A stretch of 64,000 nucleotides of DNA from Paramecium pentaurelia (taxonomy: Eukaryota; Ciliophora; Oligohymenophorea; Peniculida; Parameciidae). The first letter of the stretch is position 1; each line of letters starts with the position of its first letter. The stretch is from positions 348,656 to 412,655 of the forward strand of contig CAJJDO010000002.1 in NCBI GenBank assembly GCA_905183005.1. The letters run 5' to 3'. The notes below the pieces were generated by a model. The model ran no database searches. It worked only from the letters and a program-made list of their open reading frames with translations, and had not been told where the DNA came from. A program made the position numbers and the translations under genes. Below are positions 26,100 through 37,858 of the stretch, piece after piece.

Positions 26100-29030
26100 T
26101 TGATAATTGGATTTTCATATTATAAATAACTAAATCAAAATGATTGACTATTTAATAGAATTATAAGCAAATCAAAGATATAATATCAATATAAAATTAA
26201 AAATAGAATGAAAGAAAATAGAAATACTTAACAAAATTACGAAAATAAAAATAACTAATAGGAATAGAATAAAATAAACAAAAACAACCTAAAGTATCAA
26301 AAATTAAACGAGGAAAAAGATTAATGGAAAGAATATTAATCAAATAAAATTGAAGAATTTTATTAATGACAAAAAATTCTAATTAAATGCTAAAAGTTTA
26401 CATAAATTCTTAATAAGGGAATTTAAATTATGAAAGGATATATGAATATAAGAAATAGGTAATAAGGAGTTTAGGAAATAACACTGAAAAAAAAGATAAG
26501 TAATTATTTAAAGAAATAATGGAAGAAAACAAAATTTTTATATAAGAGATAACCTAAAAATCAATGTCAAATTAAGTAGATCAACTAATATGAAACAGAT
26601 AAATAATAGTTGGAGAATTTTGAGCCTAGGAGTAAATTGGTAACACTCTCTTTAGGGAACAATAAGAATAGTAACCCCAAAACAACCAGGAATTATGAAA
26701 GAAGAATAAATTAATGGAATTTGAGTTCTATTAAACCAACGACGTATTATTTGTTTACAGGAGATTAGAGGAAAAATAATTGGTAATTCGCCTCGATATA
26801 ATTTTATATGTAAATAGAGTCAAAGTCATCACTTAGGCGGAATAGCTATTGGGATTAATTCTCCAATAAATTATGAAGTTATTACTTAAAACATTATTCC
26901 ACCACATTCATAAAAAAGAATCTTTAATAAAGAAAATTAAACGTTTCTAGTGTGGAATCCATTGAAAATAAATTCTAATAAAAAAATATTCATATTTGGT
27001 GATTTCAATATCTGAATATAGCTTTTCTGTAGTAAAAATAGGTTAAATTTACTTTGATCGCTAAGACAGATCACTGTTTACTAAGAAATTTTATTAATAC
27101 AAATATCAAATGTAGTTTTATTAATCTATAAGATAATTGTTTAATATAAATATCTTTAAATTTAATAATAAATCTAAAGAAAATCGAATAATATATGACA
27201 AAAAACAAGACTACTTGTTAAATTAAGAGGTTAATAAATTAAAGAATTTTACATGTTGAAATAACTACGTAAAAATCAATTTGAGAAAAAAGAAGGTTAT
27301 TTCAAAGTAGCGTATTACTTTATCGTAATAAGAACCTTTAATGAAATACTTGATTAAAAACTAGAGTTAATAGCAAAGCCATACTAAACTTCTAATAGCG
27401 AGCAAGCATTCAAAGTAATTAAATCTTTAAAAAATCTCAACTCCAGGAAAATAGATAGAGGCTTATTCTGATGTTTTAAAAACAAAAATGAAGATTTATA
27501 GTGTTGAGAAAGTTGCATTACTAAATGTTTAGATTAACCTTTAATTATTTCTAAAACAGCTTCCTTTAATCCTTAACAATTACAATCTTTGCCTCCCTCC
27601 TTTATCGTTAACTGAGACTTAAGAGGAATAAAAAATTATGTCAATAGACAAAACCATAACCAAAGACAGGATATTAGATATATTTATCGAAAATACAAAA
27701 ATTATCAATTATTAAATTATTTATGGACTAATAGTAAACGAGCCTATATTTAGGTGAAACTTGCTTAATTCAATTAAATAAAATTTTTCCTGATATACCA
27801 AATTACAATTAGTTAAGGCCTATTGTTGTAATGAGTCCTCTTTTCAAATTCCTCGAGCAAAGATTAGCAAATCTGAGTCTATAAGATTATACATAGATAC
27901 AGATTTAAGTAAGCAGGTTTTTGTCCAGGTAAATGAAAATAAGTAAAAATATACAAATTATTGAATATTAGGAGCAAAGAAGAGTGAAAAATTCAATATT
28001 GTATTTATTGATTTTTCAAATGGCGACAACACTGTAAAAAGACCAAAACTATGCGAAATCTTTAAAGATAAAAGAATACTAAACAGATTGAAGTTGATTT
28101 TATGATAGCTATTAATTCTTAGCTTTACTTCAAAGACTCATTTGACAAAATGAGATATATATGCTTTGATAATGGGGTTATGTAGGGTTCTCCGATAACA
28201 TGATCATATTTAATATTTTCTTACATGAATTTTAAAAGGAATTTTATGAAAAACTCAAGTATTGGTTTTATGTAATTGCCAATGCAGATGATTTAGTCTT
28301 TATAGTAAAACATGTAAAACAGAACTAATTTTCTGAATACCTTTGAACTCAGTAAATAAAAAGTAATCAGGTTTCTTTATTCTTCATAGTTTACAAAATA
28401 AGTATAAATATATTTTTGAATATCCAAAAGTTAAAAATAAAATTATTTAGGAATTTTAATCAATAAATATTCTTCTGTATTAGAAAATTTAAAGAAAATT
28501 AAAGGATAACTAAAGGCGAAAACAACTAAACTAAATGGATATGTAGAAAAATGCCATTATTTAAGTAAATCAATATATGGAAAGTCTTTATTAATACTGT
28601 CTTAAATTAAGTTCACCTGCTGTAACGACAACAAACAAGAAAACTCATAAATTATTTTTATCTAATTGAAAAGAACCCTTTTAAAATAACTTATAGGAAT
28701 TCCGAACATTTCTCCAAACTAATCTAGTAAAAGAAAGTGAATGCAAATATAAATGGAGCTAAGTAATTTTTTATTCATAGTAGAAAAATATGTTTAGAAT
28801 ATTAATAAAGAGCGTCCTGTATAAACATTTTAGAATAGTATTTATATATTAACTGGAAAATTTTCAGATAATTCTTAGAAGGATATATAATAGAAAGAAT
28901 TACTTCTATTAATATAAAGATAAAACTTAAAACTTGAATATTTAGAAATTTCAACAGTTAAAAAATGGATAATATAGGATTATTGAATATAATTATGACA
29001 TGGTTCCTTAAAAGAACTAATCAATAAATT
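26100..29030 (+). mobile_element. Degenerate non-LTR (LINE-type) retrotransposon
   Basis: Pieces of a LINE polyprotein are readable with TAA/TAG as Gln but are broken by TGA codons and frame shifts. A Lys/Gln/Asn-rich leader precedes an endonuclease-like part (about 26737-27015: IICLQE, HHLGGIAIGI, and FGDFN just before a TGA). Reverse transcriptase pieces follow: RPIVVMSPLFKFLEQRL at about 27823, VFIDFS...NTVKR at about 28000, a GVMQGSPIT block at about 28174 followed by TGA, and NADDLVF at 28281 (family YADD, with Tyr replaced by Asn). Further Lys-rich sequence extends to about 29000. It cannot encode an active enzyme as read. Element borders are not sharply defined; no target-site duplication other than the 189-bp repeats was seen. 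Confidence 0.8.
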
Positions 29031-29694
29031 ATTTATTTTTTTTATTAAATAATTATTTGAATTTTAAATATTTTTTTTTGTATATATACTTTTAAATATT
29101 ATGTTATTTATTATATATATACTCTCTCTCTATGGTTATAATTTTACTAATAGTTTATTATTTTGATTTATAAAATGCATAACACTATAATTCAAATGTG
29201 TTGATTAAATGTAAAACCAAATAATATATATTCTCTTTTATCAATATTTATTTTTATTAATAAATTGAGAAGTTTGTTTTAATTAATTATCATTAAATTA
29301 TTTGAAATAGAGATATAATGAATTAAATAGATTATTATTGTTATTATTATCATATTTCAATTATCCTAAAAAATATTAATCATTTAAAATATTATACTAT
29401 TCCGATTTGAAAGTTAAATTTTAAATTTAATTGCTTCCTATAAATAAACATATATGACCATTTTTATATCAATGAAAAATTATATGCTAATTCAAAATAA
29501 ATTATACCATAAAATGAAAAAAAAGGTCAAAAATATTTAAAAATAGGGATTGCTCATATAAATTTAAATATTTTAGATAAATTGTATTTAAGTGTATAAT
29601 TTTGATTTAGGGAACCCTTTTGTTTGATTAATTTGTATGTTTTCTAATGAAACTTTCTATCTATTATGAATACATATTTAGATTAATCAGTTCA

Positions 29695-29767
29695 GGGGTA
29701 GTAGCTCATTTAGTAGAGCGCGTGATTTGCATTCACGAGGCGCCGAGAGCGAAGCTCGGCTACTCCA
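29695..29767 (+). tRNA. tRNA-Ala(TGC)-like, copy 2
   Basis: Base-for-base identical to copy 1, including the G3:U70 pair, the TGC anticodon and the unusual T-loop AGCGAAG. No compensating or decaying change has accumulated between the copies, while the intervening retrotransposon is full of stops. Confidence 0.75.
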
Positions 29768-29768
29768 A

Positions 29769-29775
29769 TTTTTTT
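29769..29775 (+). terminator. RNA polymerase III T-run terminator, copy 2
   Basis: Same T7 run as after copy 1, one base after the discriminator position. Confidence 0.7.
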
Positions 29776-30065
29776 CTTTTATTTTTTATATTCATTTAAT
29801 ATTTATTATCACATACAATAATAGAATACTTTACTTAAATTATTTAACATTAAATTTATCAGCCTCAATATTATTAATAAGAATATCATAATAAGAAAAT
29901 ATTATCTAATTTTATCTTCAAAACCATTATTTTAAAATATCAATAACCCTCTTGTTACATTTAAAGACCAGTTTGTACATGCAGTAATTTGTTTGAATTT
30001 TTCAGTATAAATATTTATATAAACAAAATAAAAATTTATATATCATAACTTAGCCTTACAGATTC

Positions 30066-31514
30066 TCATTATTATTATAGATAATCAAACATTAATGCAA
30101 AAAATTAAAGTATATCTATTTTTTCTTAAGAAAACAATTTGAATGCTTATTTAAGTTATATCTCCTTTTCTTAAAAAAATGGGAGAATATCATTAAGTGT
30201 TATATAGTGTTATTAATTAGAAAAATGTTAGAATGCTTTTTACAAGTTAGATTTTGTAATAATAGATCGTTTATCAGTAAATCTAGAGATGAGCTCGATA
30301 TATTATAATTCTGATTGTGATTTAAAAATCTGATTCACAGCAAATAAAGATTCGGACTAATCATATATATGTTTATATTATTTTCGAACTAAAGTTGCTA
30401 ATTGAAATCGAGTTATTCTTTTTGTATTTTTTAATTAAGAGAGATATTCAAGTGAGTTATCACTATACATTTCAGCCATCATATAAAAAAGAATCTGTTA
30501 AAGAGATTACATTATTGGATTAATATTTCTTGGTTGTAAATTAAATTAAAAGGAGTTCATAAATGAAGACTCTAAAATTTCTATCATATCAATTCTCTTT
30601 TAAGGATTTACTTCTAGCATTTAGTTTAATAAGTCTTGAATCTCATAATAGTAAGTATCATTAATTTAAGGAATCTAGTTTCTTTTTCCGTATAAAACAT
30701 TTTCTAAAAAATCTTTAAACGAATTTCCAGTAAAAAGTGAAAAGTTATAAACTATTCGTACTCCTATAATTCCTAAAGACCAAACATCATCTTTAAATGT
30801 TGGCTCAATTATTTAATTATCAAGGTAAGCTTACACCAATTATGGACTTGAAAATTTAAGTTTTATGGCAGGTTTTTTATCAGAAATAACAACTGAAAAA
30901 AAATCAACTAATTTTATTTAGATTGTTGAAGATTAATCCACAATTTCAAAGCTTTTTAAAGTTAAATTACCATGAACAATAGATTTTGAATGTAAATAGG
31001 AGATGACATTAAAAATCTATCCTAATATTATTTATTTTTAATAAATTGTTATATGTTTAGATTCATTTAATATAAATGATTCTAAGCTTCCTCCATTACA
31101 ATAGTTTTTAATTATTGTATATTATGAACAGTAGTAATATATTTCAACAAAATCCTATAAATTTTCATGAAATAAGTTTGAAATTAGTGAAATATATTTA
31201 TTAGTTTTGTCGTTATTGTCTAAAACTTCGGCGATAAATATTTGTCTGGTCAAAATATGCTAAACAATTATAGAATTTTAATTTTGAATGACTTTATCGA
31301 CATGTCTAATCTAATTATAATATTTTAAATAATTCTCATTGATCAAATTAGAGGGTTGAATTACTTCGTCAACATAATTAAAGTCTAATGTATGATCATT
31401 CCTTTTAGAAAAAATTAGGGTGGGTGATGCAGGGCCTTCAGAGACTAAATTATTTTGAAGATTTCTTAGGTTGATACATTTTAGTGTGCCTTTTTTAGAA
31501 GAACAAGTGCCCAT
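30066..31514 (-). CDS. CDPK-like pseudokinase with predicted N-myristoylation and EF-hand-like tail
   Basis: Single exon, 482 aa. The chosen ATG gives MGTCSSKKG, a myristoylation-type N-terminus with an adjacent Cys that could be palmitoylated; an ATG 75 nt upstream is in frame but would bury this signal. A protein kinase fold is recognisable (YLHSKSIVHGN, KLVDFF, SPQLVQAY, DDVWSLGIIG), yet the catalytic residues are gone: the ATP-binding Lys position is Glu in IAEV (about residue 96), HRD is HGN (about 181), DFG is DFF (about 204) and APE is SPQ. The C-terminal part has alpha-helical EF-hand-like segments (ITLNDILPFF, IDILQFFALMF) without clear calcium-ligand loops. Likely a membrane-associated regulatory pseudokinase of the calcium-dependent kinase type. 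Confidence 0.85.
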
Positions 31515-31725
31515 AAGTTTAAAATATAACTTAATTAATGTTGGAAGATATTCAATAATAGAAACGCAATATATATTGAAATTACACAATTTGGATGTAA
31601 CATCTAAAAATATAATATAAGTAGTTAATGATCAATCATATTTATAATGATTTAAATTTAATAAATAGTTTGACAATATGTTTCCATTTACTCTATTCTT
31701 ATGATTTTTTATTTAAAAAGAATAT

Positions 31726-32248
31726 ATGGAAATTTTAATTTCTTCTTTCTTTGCTTTTCTTTTAATTCTTAAAAATTCTGAATTATTAAACAAAAATAAT
31801 GAAAAAGAAATTATTTTAAGATTTAAATACCAAGTTAAATAAACATGGAGTGAATTAGACTCAAACTAACACTTTTGTTTTATTTTATTTTAGTTAATAT
31901 TGATTTTAATTATGAAGCTTAAAGATATTCAACTGGTTCAGCATATTTATTGTTAAAATAAAAATGAAGAAATCATTATGAAGTTAATTCTTTGAATACT
32001 TTAAAATTCATTAAGGGAATAAAATAATGAAATAGAAATATATTTATTTGTTTATAGATATAGAACTTAATTAATATGTTCATAGATTGATTCATTATAC
32101 TAGAATAAATACATCTATCTGTCCTTTAGAAATTAAAAATAAAATATTGTTAAATATATATGATTCTCATAAATTTTAATATTATAATAGATAATTAGGT
32201 TAGATTAGATAAGAAGATTAATATTTTAATCATTCATTTCTTATTTGA
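31726..32248 (+). CDS. Possible small secreted protein, about 157 aa
   Basis: The ATG opens a signal-peptide-like sequence (MEILISSFFAFLLIL). Two introns are needed: 31877-31893 (17 nt, very short; a 41-nt version using a later AG keeps the same frame) and 31952-31983 (32 nt). The spliced frame is exactly 158 codons and ends at TGA 18 bp inside the 3' end of the opposite-strand gene, an antisense tail overlap. The mature part is rich in Tyr, Ile, Asn and Gln, with one Cys (NTSICPLE). No family is recognised, and in sequence this AT-rich a chance frame is possible. Confidence 0.4.
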
Positions 32249-32793
32249 AATGATTTAGTCTTTTAATGGGCTATTCTTCTTAGTGGTTTTTGAGTCTCAG
32301 AGATGTCTTACTTATCTTAATTTCCAGTTTCAATATCAATCACAATTAAAGATTTCTTAAATTCCACTTTTTTTCTTTAGAATTTTGTTACTGGTGCCAA
32401 TATTTTTGAATCTTATCTTTTAAGAAATAACTTAGTTCTTTTTTAGTGTCTTTCAAATTCATCAGGAGTTGCATTTCGTGACTCTTAAACAATGATAGGA
32501 ATTTCTGGTAACGATCTCTAAAATCTTTTAGGTCTGGTTGTGACTATTTTAGGTAAATGAAAATGATAAGGAATTTCGATTAGTGGATCACTTTCAAATT
32601 AGGTATACATTTTATTTCCATTATTTCTATCTGTAATTTCTCCCTCTGTCTTTAGAGAATAAGGAAGGACATCAAGTTAATTTAAAAAAAGAGATGGTCT
32701 CAGGGTTCTTTTGGTTGTTGTGTCTTTTGTTGGTGAAACCTCTTTTGAAACGATTGAAGGGAGATGAAATCTATTTGGAGTTTGATGAGACAT
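32230..32793 (-). CDS. Hypothetical basic, Pro/Ser/Thr-rich protein, 187 aa
   Basis: Single exon from MSHQTPNRFHLP to TGA. No membrane segment or cysteines. It contains short repeated PSIV/PKIV and FHLP motifs (FHLPSIV near the start and FHLPKIV about 70 residues later) and many Lys/Arg, which looks like a disordered cytoskeletal or nuclear protein. No family is recognised. Its start lies 263 bp from the divergent helicase gene start. Confidence 0.7.
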
Positions 32794-33056
32794 AATGCTT
32801 CAATTTTTATTTTAATAAATGATTTTAGAAATTAATTTATTGAAGTATTATATATTGAAACTAATAAAACTGTTGTGATCTGTAATTTACCTACTATAAT
32901 TATTTATAATAAATAAAATAATTTAATTAGATTTTGAATATAAAGGGGTGATGGAATATCAAATAGATATTATTAGATCAGTTTACAAAATTGTTAGAAA
33001 TAAAAGATTATTAATTTTAAAAGTTTTAAACTTTTCTGAATTAATTTAATTATTTA

Positions 33057-35304
33057 ATGAATTGGAATTAATTTGAGGCAATTCACTAAGAGGTTATATA
33101 AAATCTAGAAAATAATGGGTTTACTACTCCAACACCTGTATAAGTTGAAGTTCTAAATAATTATCAAAAACATAAGCATATTATTATAGCATCTTAAACA
33201 GGATCAGGTAAAACATTAGCATTTGGAATTCCATTAATTTCTGAGATCTTAAAGAATATTAATAATTATCCAGCCAAATAAATCATAGCTTTGATTTTAA
33301 CTCCAACCAGAGAATTGGCTATGTAAATTTATAAACATTTGAAAGCAATCACTAATTTGTCAATTGGTTGTTTAGTAGGAGGAATGTCTAAAGAGAAATA
33401 AAGAAGAGTTATAAATGCAGCTCCATTGATATTAATTGCTACACCTGGTAGATTATGGGATTTTATTGAAAATGAAGAAAATGAGAAAATTAAAAAATTG
33501 AATCTCATTAAATTTTTAATTATTGATGAAGCTGACAGAATGGTGGAATTAGGTCATTTTCCATAATTAGATAATATTATGACCAAAATTACAACCCCAT
33601 CTTAAATAACTCATGATAAAGAAAGAATTATTTCAATGATGAAAGAACAAAGTGAAGCAGCTTATCTAAATAATTAAAAAATTACATTTGAAGTTGAAAA
33701 ACCAGTAGAAATGTCTTATGAAGATTTTATTAAATTATAAAATGGTAAAGGTAAAATTTATATTGATAATGATATAATTTAAAATGATATTGAAGAAATA
33801 AATAAAGATGATGAAGTAGAATAAGAATAAAATAAAGATGAAGAATAAGAATAAGAGAATGAAGAGGAAGAATAAGAAGAAGTAGAGGAAGAGGAAGAAT
33901 AAGAAGAAGTTGAGGAAGAAGAATAAGAAGAATAAGAAGAAGAAGAAGAATAAGAATAAGATATGTCAGATTAAGAAGATATTAAAGAAGAAGAAATAGA
34001 AAATGAAGATGAAGAAAATATAGAAGATGAAATTGATGTTTCAAATGATGATGATGAAGAAAATGAAAAAGGAAAAAAATAAATAAAGAAATAATAAAAA
34101 TAGAAATAAAAGAAGAGACCATAAAATTTTTAATAATAAGATTACTCTTTAAAGACTAGATATGAATTAAGAACTTTTTTAGTTTCTGCTACCTTAACTC
34201 ATTAATTCAAGACAGGTTCAAAATTTTAATTTTTAAAGTCTTCAAAAAATGATTAAAAAAATTAAGCAGATAAGTTGTTAATAAAATAAATGAAAGCAAC
34301 AGTTCCTAAATTATAATCACTTTTAGGTAAATTGAAAATAAAAGAATAACCATATATTGTTGATTTAACTTAATAACTTGTATTTCCAGAAAAATTATTA
34401 TTTTTTAAATCAATAATGGAAGAGGATGATAAATTATTACATATATATCATTGGTTTAAAAATAATGAAGATTAAACATTTATTATCTTTTTAAATTCAA
34501 TTACATATGCAAATAAAGTTACATCAATGTTAAAAGTTCTTGGAGTAATAATATTATTTAATTATTTTAGCTTCCAGCTGTTACTTTACATTCTTAATAA
34601 TAATAAAGATAAAGATTAACTAAATTAGATTAATTTACAGCTAAAAAAAGTAATATAATGGTTTGCACTGATGTAGCTGCAAGAGGTCTTGATATTGTAG
34701 GTGTTGAAAATGTAATTCATTATCAAGTTCCTTTTACTGCTGATACATTTGTTCATAGATGTGGTAGAACTGCTAGAATAAATAAAGAAGGAAAAACATT
34801 AGTACTTATAGGTCCAAAAGATATGGCTAGATTTGCAAAATTGGAGAGTGATTTATTAAGTAGCGGAATTAAATTTGAAGATTTCAAATTAACTTTTAAT
34901 TAAGTGAAAAAGAGTAGAGAGATGATAAAATAAGCTTAAAGATTAGAAAAGGAGGATCATTCAATAAAAAAGAAAAAGAATATGAAAGAAGCTTTATAGA
35001 AATAATTAAAAAATGATGATTTTGATTTAGATGAAAAAGAATTAAAATAAGAATTAGAAAATGTATATTATATATATATTATTAATTATAGATTGAAGAA
35101 GAATTAATTAAAAAAAGAAAGAAGTTAGATCATGAGAAAATGTAATACTAATAATTAGTATCATAAAAGAATAAGTTAGATGGTAGATTTGAAAGAAGAA
35201 GAAATGGATTATTTTTATCTCCTGAAGATACATTATAATTAGCTGAAAAATTAAAGCATTAAAAAGAAATGCTTCAATTAAAATAATAAAACTAAAGAAG
35301 GTGA
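33057..35304 (+). CDS. DEAD-box ATP-dependent RNA helicase, DDX24/MAK5 type
   Basis: Introns 34545-34570 and 35063-35091 give 730 aa. Helicase motifs in order: Q-motif region TTPTPVQ, ASQTGSGKT at about residue 45, PTRELA, TPGRL, DEAD at about 157, SAT at about 377, ARGLD and HRCGRTAR at about 558. Between DEAD and SAT lies a roughly 180-residue Glu/Gln/Asp-rich insertion, the hallmark of DDX24 and yeast Mak5, which act in 60S ribosomal subunit assembly in the nucleolus. The C-terminal tail is Lys/Gln-rich. The start was taken at MNWNQFEAI, right before the Q-motif; an upstream extension in frame has no ATG before a TGA. N-terminal extensions common in this family are absent. Confidence 0.93.
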
Positions 35305-35379
35305 TTGATTATTATTAAGTTACAAGAGTCTTATTGTATATTTTATAATTTAATTAAAATTTAATAAATTAATTCTGGC

Positions 35380-35735
35380 ATGTAATCACCTAATCCAGCA
35401 GGAGCATAATTATAATAACAATTAGAAATTTTGTAAAAAGGATTTGAATAACTTGTTTAAAGAGTTCCAGAAACTATTCATTTATCTTGTTTATCTTAAA
35501 ATAGCAAAGATGTTAATAGATATTCAGATTGTAATTTGTTAAATTAATAATTTAAGGCATGATGAAAAGAAGTAAAAGAGTAGATAAAGAGATGAGATTA
35601 TTTGATTTCAAAATGGTATTTATGGGAAATCAATTTGAAAAATGTATTTAATCAGGTGATACTGATAAATGTGTAGAATCAGCAAAAGTAGATGTCTAGA
35701 GATATATAAATGAATTCCAAAAAAGTATAAATTGA
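35380..35735 (+). CDS. Small four-cysteine protein, 109 aa (paralogue of the 37.5-kb gene)
   Basis: A 26-nt intron (35531-35556) joins two frames into 110 codons exactly. The protein has an N-terminal Gln-rich helix, then paired cysteines: C-x13-C ending in DCMMKRS and, about 30 residues later, FEKCIQSGDTDKC. Spacing and flanking residues (C-M-x-[KR], KVD/KID, KM-x-F) match the protein encoded at 37482-37858, so the two are paralogues. The layout suggests a helical-hairpin protein with two disulfide-linked or metal-binding pairs, as in small mitochondrial intermembrane-space proteins, but it does not fit the twin CX3C or CX9C pattern. Function unknown. Confidence 0.65.
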
Positions 35736-35751
35736 TAAAATTATCTATTTA

Positions 35752-36021
35752 ATGAATTTAAATGATTCTCAAATATTAGAGTATCAATAAATACAAATAT
35801 AAAATATAATTCTCAAATAATGTTGGTCTTATTCATTCAATAGAGAAATATTTATTGAATTCATTCCCAAATATTATTTGCAATAATCTTATGAAGAATC
35901 AACTATTTAATAATTATTATTTCAAAATAAATTAAACTTTATGTTAAAAAACTATATATAATATATTAAAAGAATTATTAAAAAATAGATCAATAAATTT
36001 ATCTATAGATTGAAGAGCTGA
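35752..36021 (+). CDS. Small hypothetical protein, 89 aa
   Basis: Uninterrupted frame beginning MNLNDSQILEYQQ and ending in a Lys/Arg/Ile-rich tail (INKFIYRLKS). It starts 16 bp after the previous gene's stop on the same strand. Composition (W, C, P, E present; a central REIFIEFIPKYY segment) is more protein-like than the flanking DNA. No family is recognised, and expression evidence is needed to exclude a chance frame. Confidence 0.4.
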
Positions 36022-36575
36022 TTAAATTAGTAATTCTTTCTAAATTAATTAATTAACTGTCAAATTTTAATCTCTCTAAAGTATCCATTTATAAGTAAAT
36101 TAATAAATCAAATTAATTGATAAAAACATTAAATTCACAATATTATAAACAAGGATACATTACATTATTCATTTATTTATAAGATTATTAATTATAGAAT
36201 AGATTTATTACAATCTCATAATTATTAATAAGATTATATTAATTTTAATAATATTATTATTCTATCTATATGATTATTATAATTATAATTACATTTATAA
36301 AAATCAAATAAATAAGTAGTATGTGTTTCCAATTTTGATATATATTTAAAAAAGAGAATCCTTAAAGTCTTATGAAAGTTTATTAAAATAAATATTAATA
36401 ATCATCTAAACCTTAAAAATATTGATAATGATTTCTAATTATTTAGTTTATTTTCAATATAAATTTATTAATATTATATACTTATAAATTCCACTCTTAA
36501 TGCTTATTAGTAAACTACCTTTATTAGAATAAACAACATCATAAAAAATACTATTCAATAAAACAAAAATAAATT
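36022..36575. other. AT-rich intergenic stretch, no gene seen
   Basis: Very low complexity with TAAT and TTATTA repeats and no protein-like frame on either strand. It precedes the RING-finger gene and would carry its promoter. Confidence 0.5.
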
Positions 36576-37396
36576 ATGAAAACTCAAATAGTGTAAGTGT
36601 GGAAAAGGGTTATAGATAGACAAATGTACTTAAATCAAAAAGATAATTAAGTATTATGAAGTAATCTAATGAAAACAAAAAATAAATATCTACTTAAAAT
36701 GATGAATCTATTTTAAAAAGAATTCAAGTAACTAAATCATAATCTGATTGTCTAATAATTGAGAAACTACAATAAGAATTTGAACAAAAGTATTAAGAAC
36801 AAGTAAATAGAGATTTTGGTTATTTAGGTTAGGATTTCAGAGGATTTAAAACTAGAAAATATAAAATTAAAAATGCAGTTAGAGGAGTAGGAATAGTAAA
36901 TAATTTATCTAAAATTGATAAATAATGATTTACGATACTAGATAGATAATTCTACTTTAGCATAATAATTAAAGAAGTTAGAGTTAGAATATAAGGATAC
37001 ATATAGAAGAATGGATGATACATTAAGAAAAGCAATTGATGAAAACTATGAAAGTTAAATAAAAATGAAAAATTTATCAATAAAATCTTAGTAATTAGAA
37101 TAATTTACAGTAAGTTATATATTAATTAGATAGTTTTCTTTGAGACAGCAACTTACTTGCAAATTTTGTAGAAAAGAATTGTAAAATACAATTACTGTGA
37201 TTCCATGTGCACATAATTATTGTTAGAGATGTGTTTCTGGATATGTTGGTAGATGTTTTGCTTGTAATGATGATGTAATTATTATAATATATTGAATTAG
37301 AGTCTTGTTTAAGCTACTTATCATAATGAATACATTAGCGATTTAATAAATATGTATAAAATATTTGAGAATATTATGAATATATTAAAAAATTGA
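36576..37396 (+). CDS. Coiled-coil RING-finger protein (probable E3 ubiquitin ligase), about 233 aa
   Basis: Introns at 36593-36615, 36896-36941, 37110-37133 and 37275-37300 give 234 codons. The second is 46 nt, unusually long; a 19-nt alternative ending at the same first AG (36878-36896) also keeps frame and retains more coiled coil. Central Gln/Lys/Leu heptads precede a C3HC4-type RING: CKFC, then C-A-H, C-x-x-C, and CFAC, interrupted by the last intron. RING proteins recruit E2 enzymes for ubiquitin transfer; the RNF8-like order of coiled coil then RING suggests dimerisation. No FHA or other targeting domain is visible. The small paralogous cysteine proteins flank this gene. Confidence 0.8.
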
Positions 37397-37481
37397 TTAT
37401 AATTAATATAAAGTGATTTTTAAGCAAGTATAAGATATTAAAATTTATTGATTAAAATATATATATATATATAAATAATAG

Positions 37482-37858
37482 TCAGAGGTTGAGTAAACCT
37501 TAGTAGTATTCATTATAGACATCATGTAATTATGATTCAATTCTTTGATGACATCTTTCATATTCTCGATCATTAGTATTTCCTTTGTAACATTCAAGAG
37601 CTTGTTTTTCAATAAATAGCATCTTGATTGAGAGGTATTTTGCAAAGTTGTCAATTTTACCTTCATGTCTTTCCATACCTAAATATGATGAATAAGAAAT
37701 ATACATGTGGCAAAGAGTTCGAAGGTTTTTGAATTTCTGAGACAAATTTCTTTTTATTTTTCAGCCAAGTCTTATTGTTTAAGCATTTGATCAATAGAGA
37801 TTGAACTGTCTTCTTTAAAGTTTTTGAAGTCATTTTCATATTACTATTTTCTTTACAT
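37482..37858 (-). CDS. Small four-cysteine protein, 116 aa (paralogue of the 35.4-kb gene)
   Basis: A 26-nt intron (37679-37704) joins two frames into 117 codons; without it two competing frames overlap. The protein starts MQRKQQYEND, has a helical N-terminus, then C-x12-C (ending FATCMERH) and ALECYKGNTNDREYERC. Shared positions with the protein at 35380-35735 (KID/KVD, IKML/FKMV, second Cys pair with acidic loop) indicate one family. The gene is convergent with the RING gene. A soluble helical-hairpin protein is likely; function unknown. Confidence 0.7.

Larger units (their letters stand above)
29621..29809 (+). repeat. 189-bp direct repeat, copy 2 (contains a tRNA gene)
   Basis: Second copy of the repeat at 25747-25935, in the same orientation, with a single mismatch in the 5' flank. 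Together the copies bracket the degenerate retrotransposon; 3,685 bp separate them. Confidence 0.97.

Noticed and set aside
25747..29809. The 189-bp repeats as LTRs or a simple target-site duplication
   Set aside because: They contain a Pol III tRNA unit, lack LTR ends (TG...CA with promoter and polyadenylation signals), and are far too long for a LINE target-site duplication of the age implied by the decayed element.
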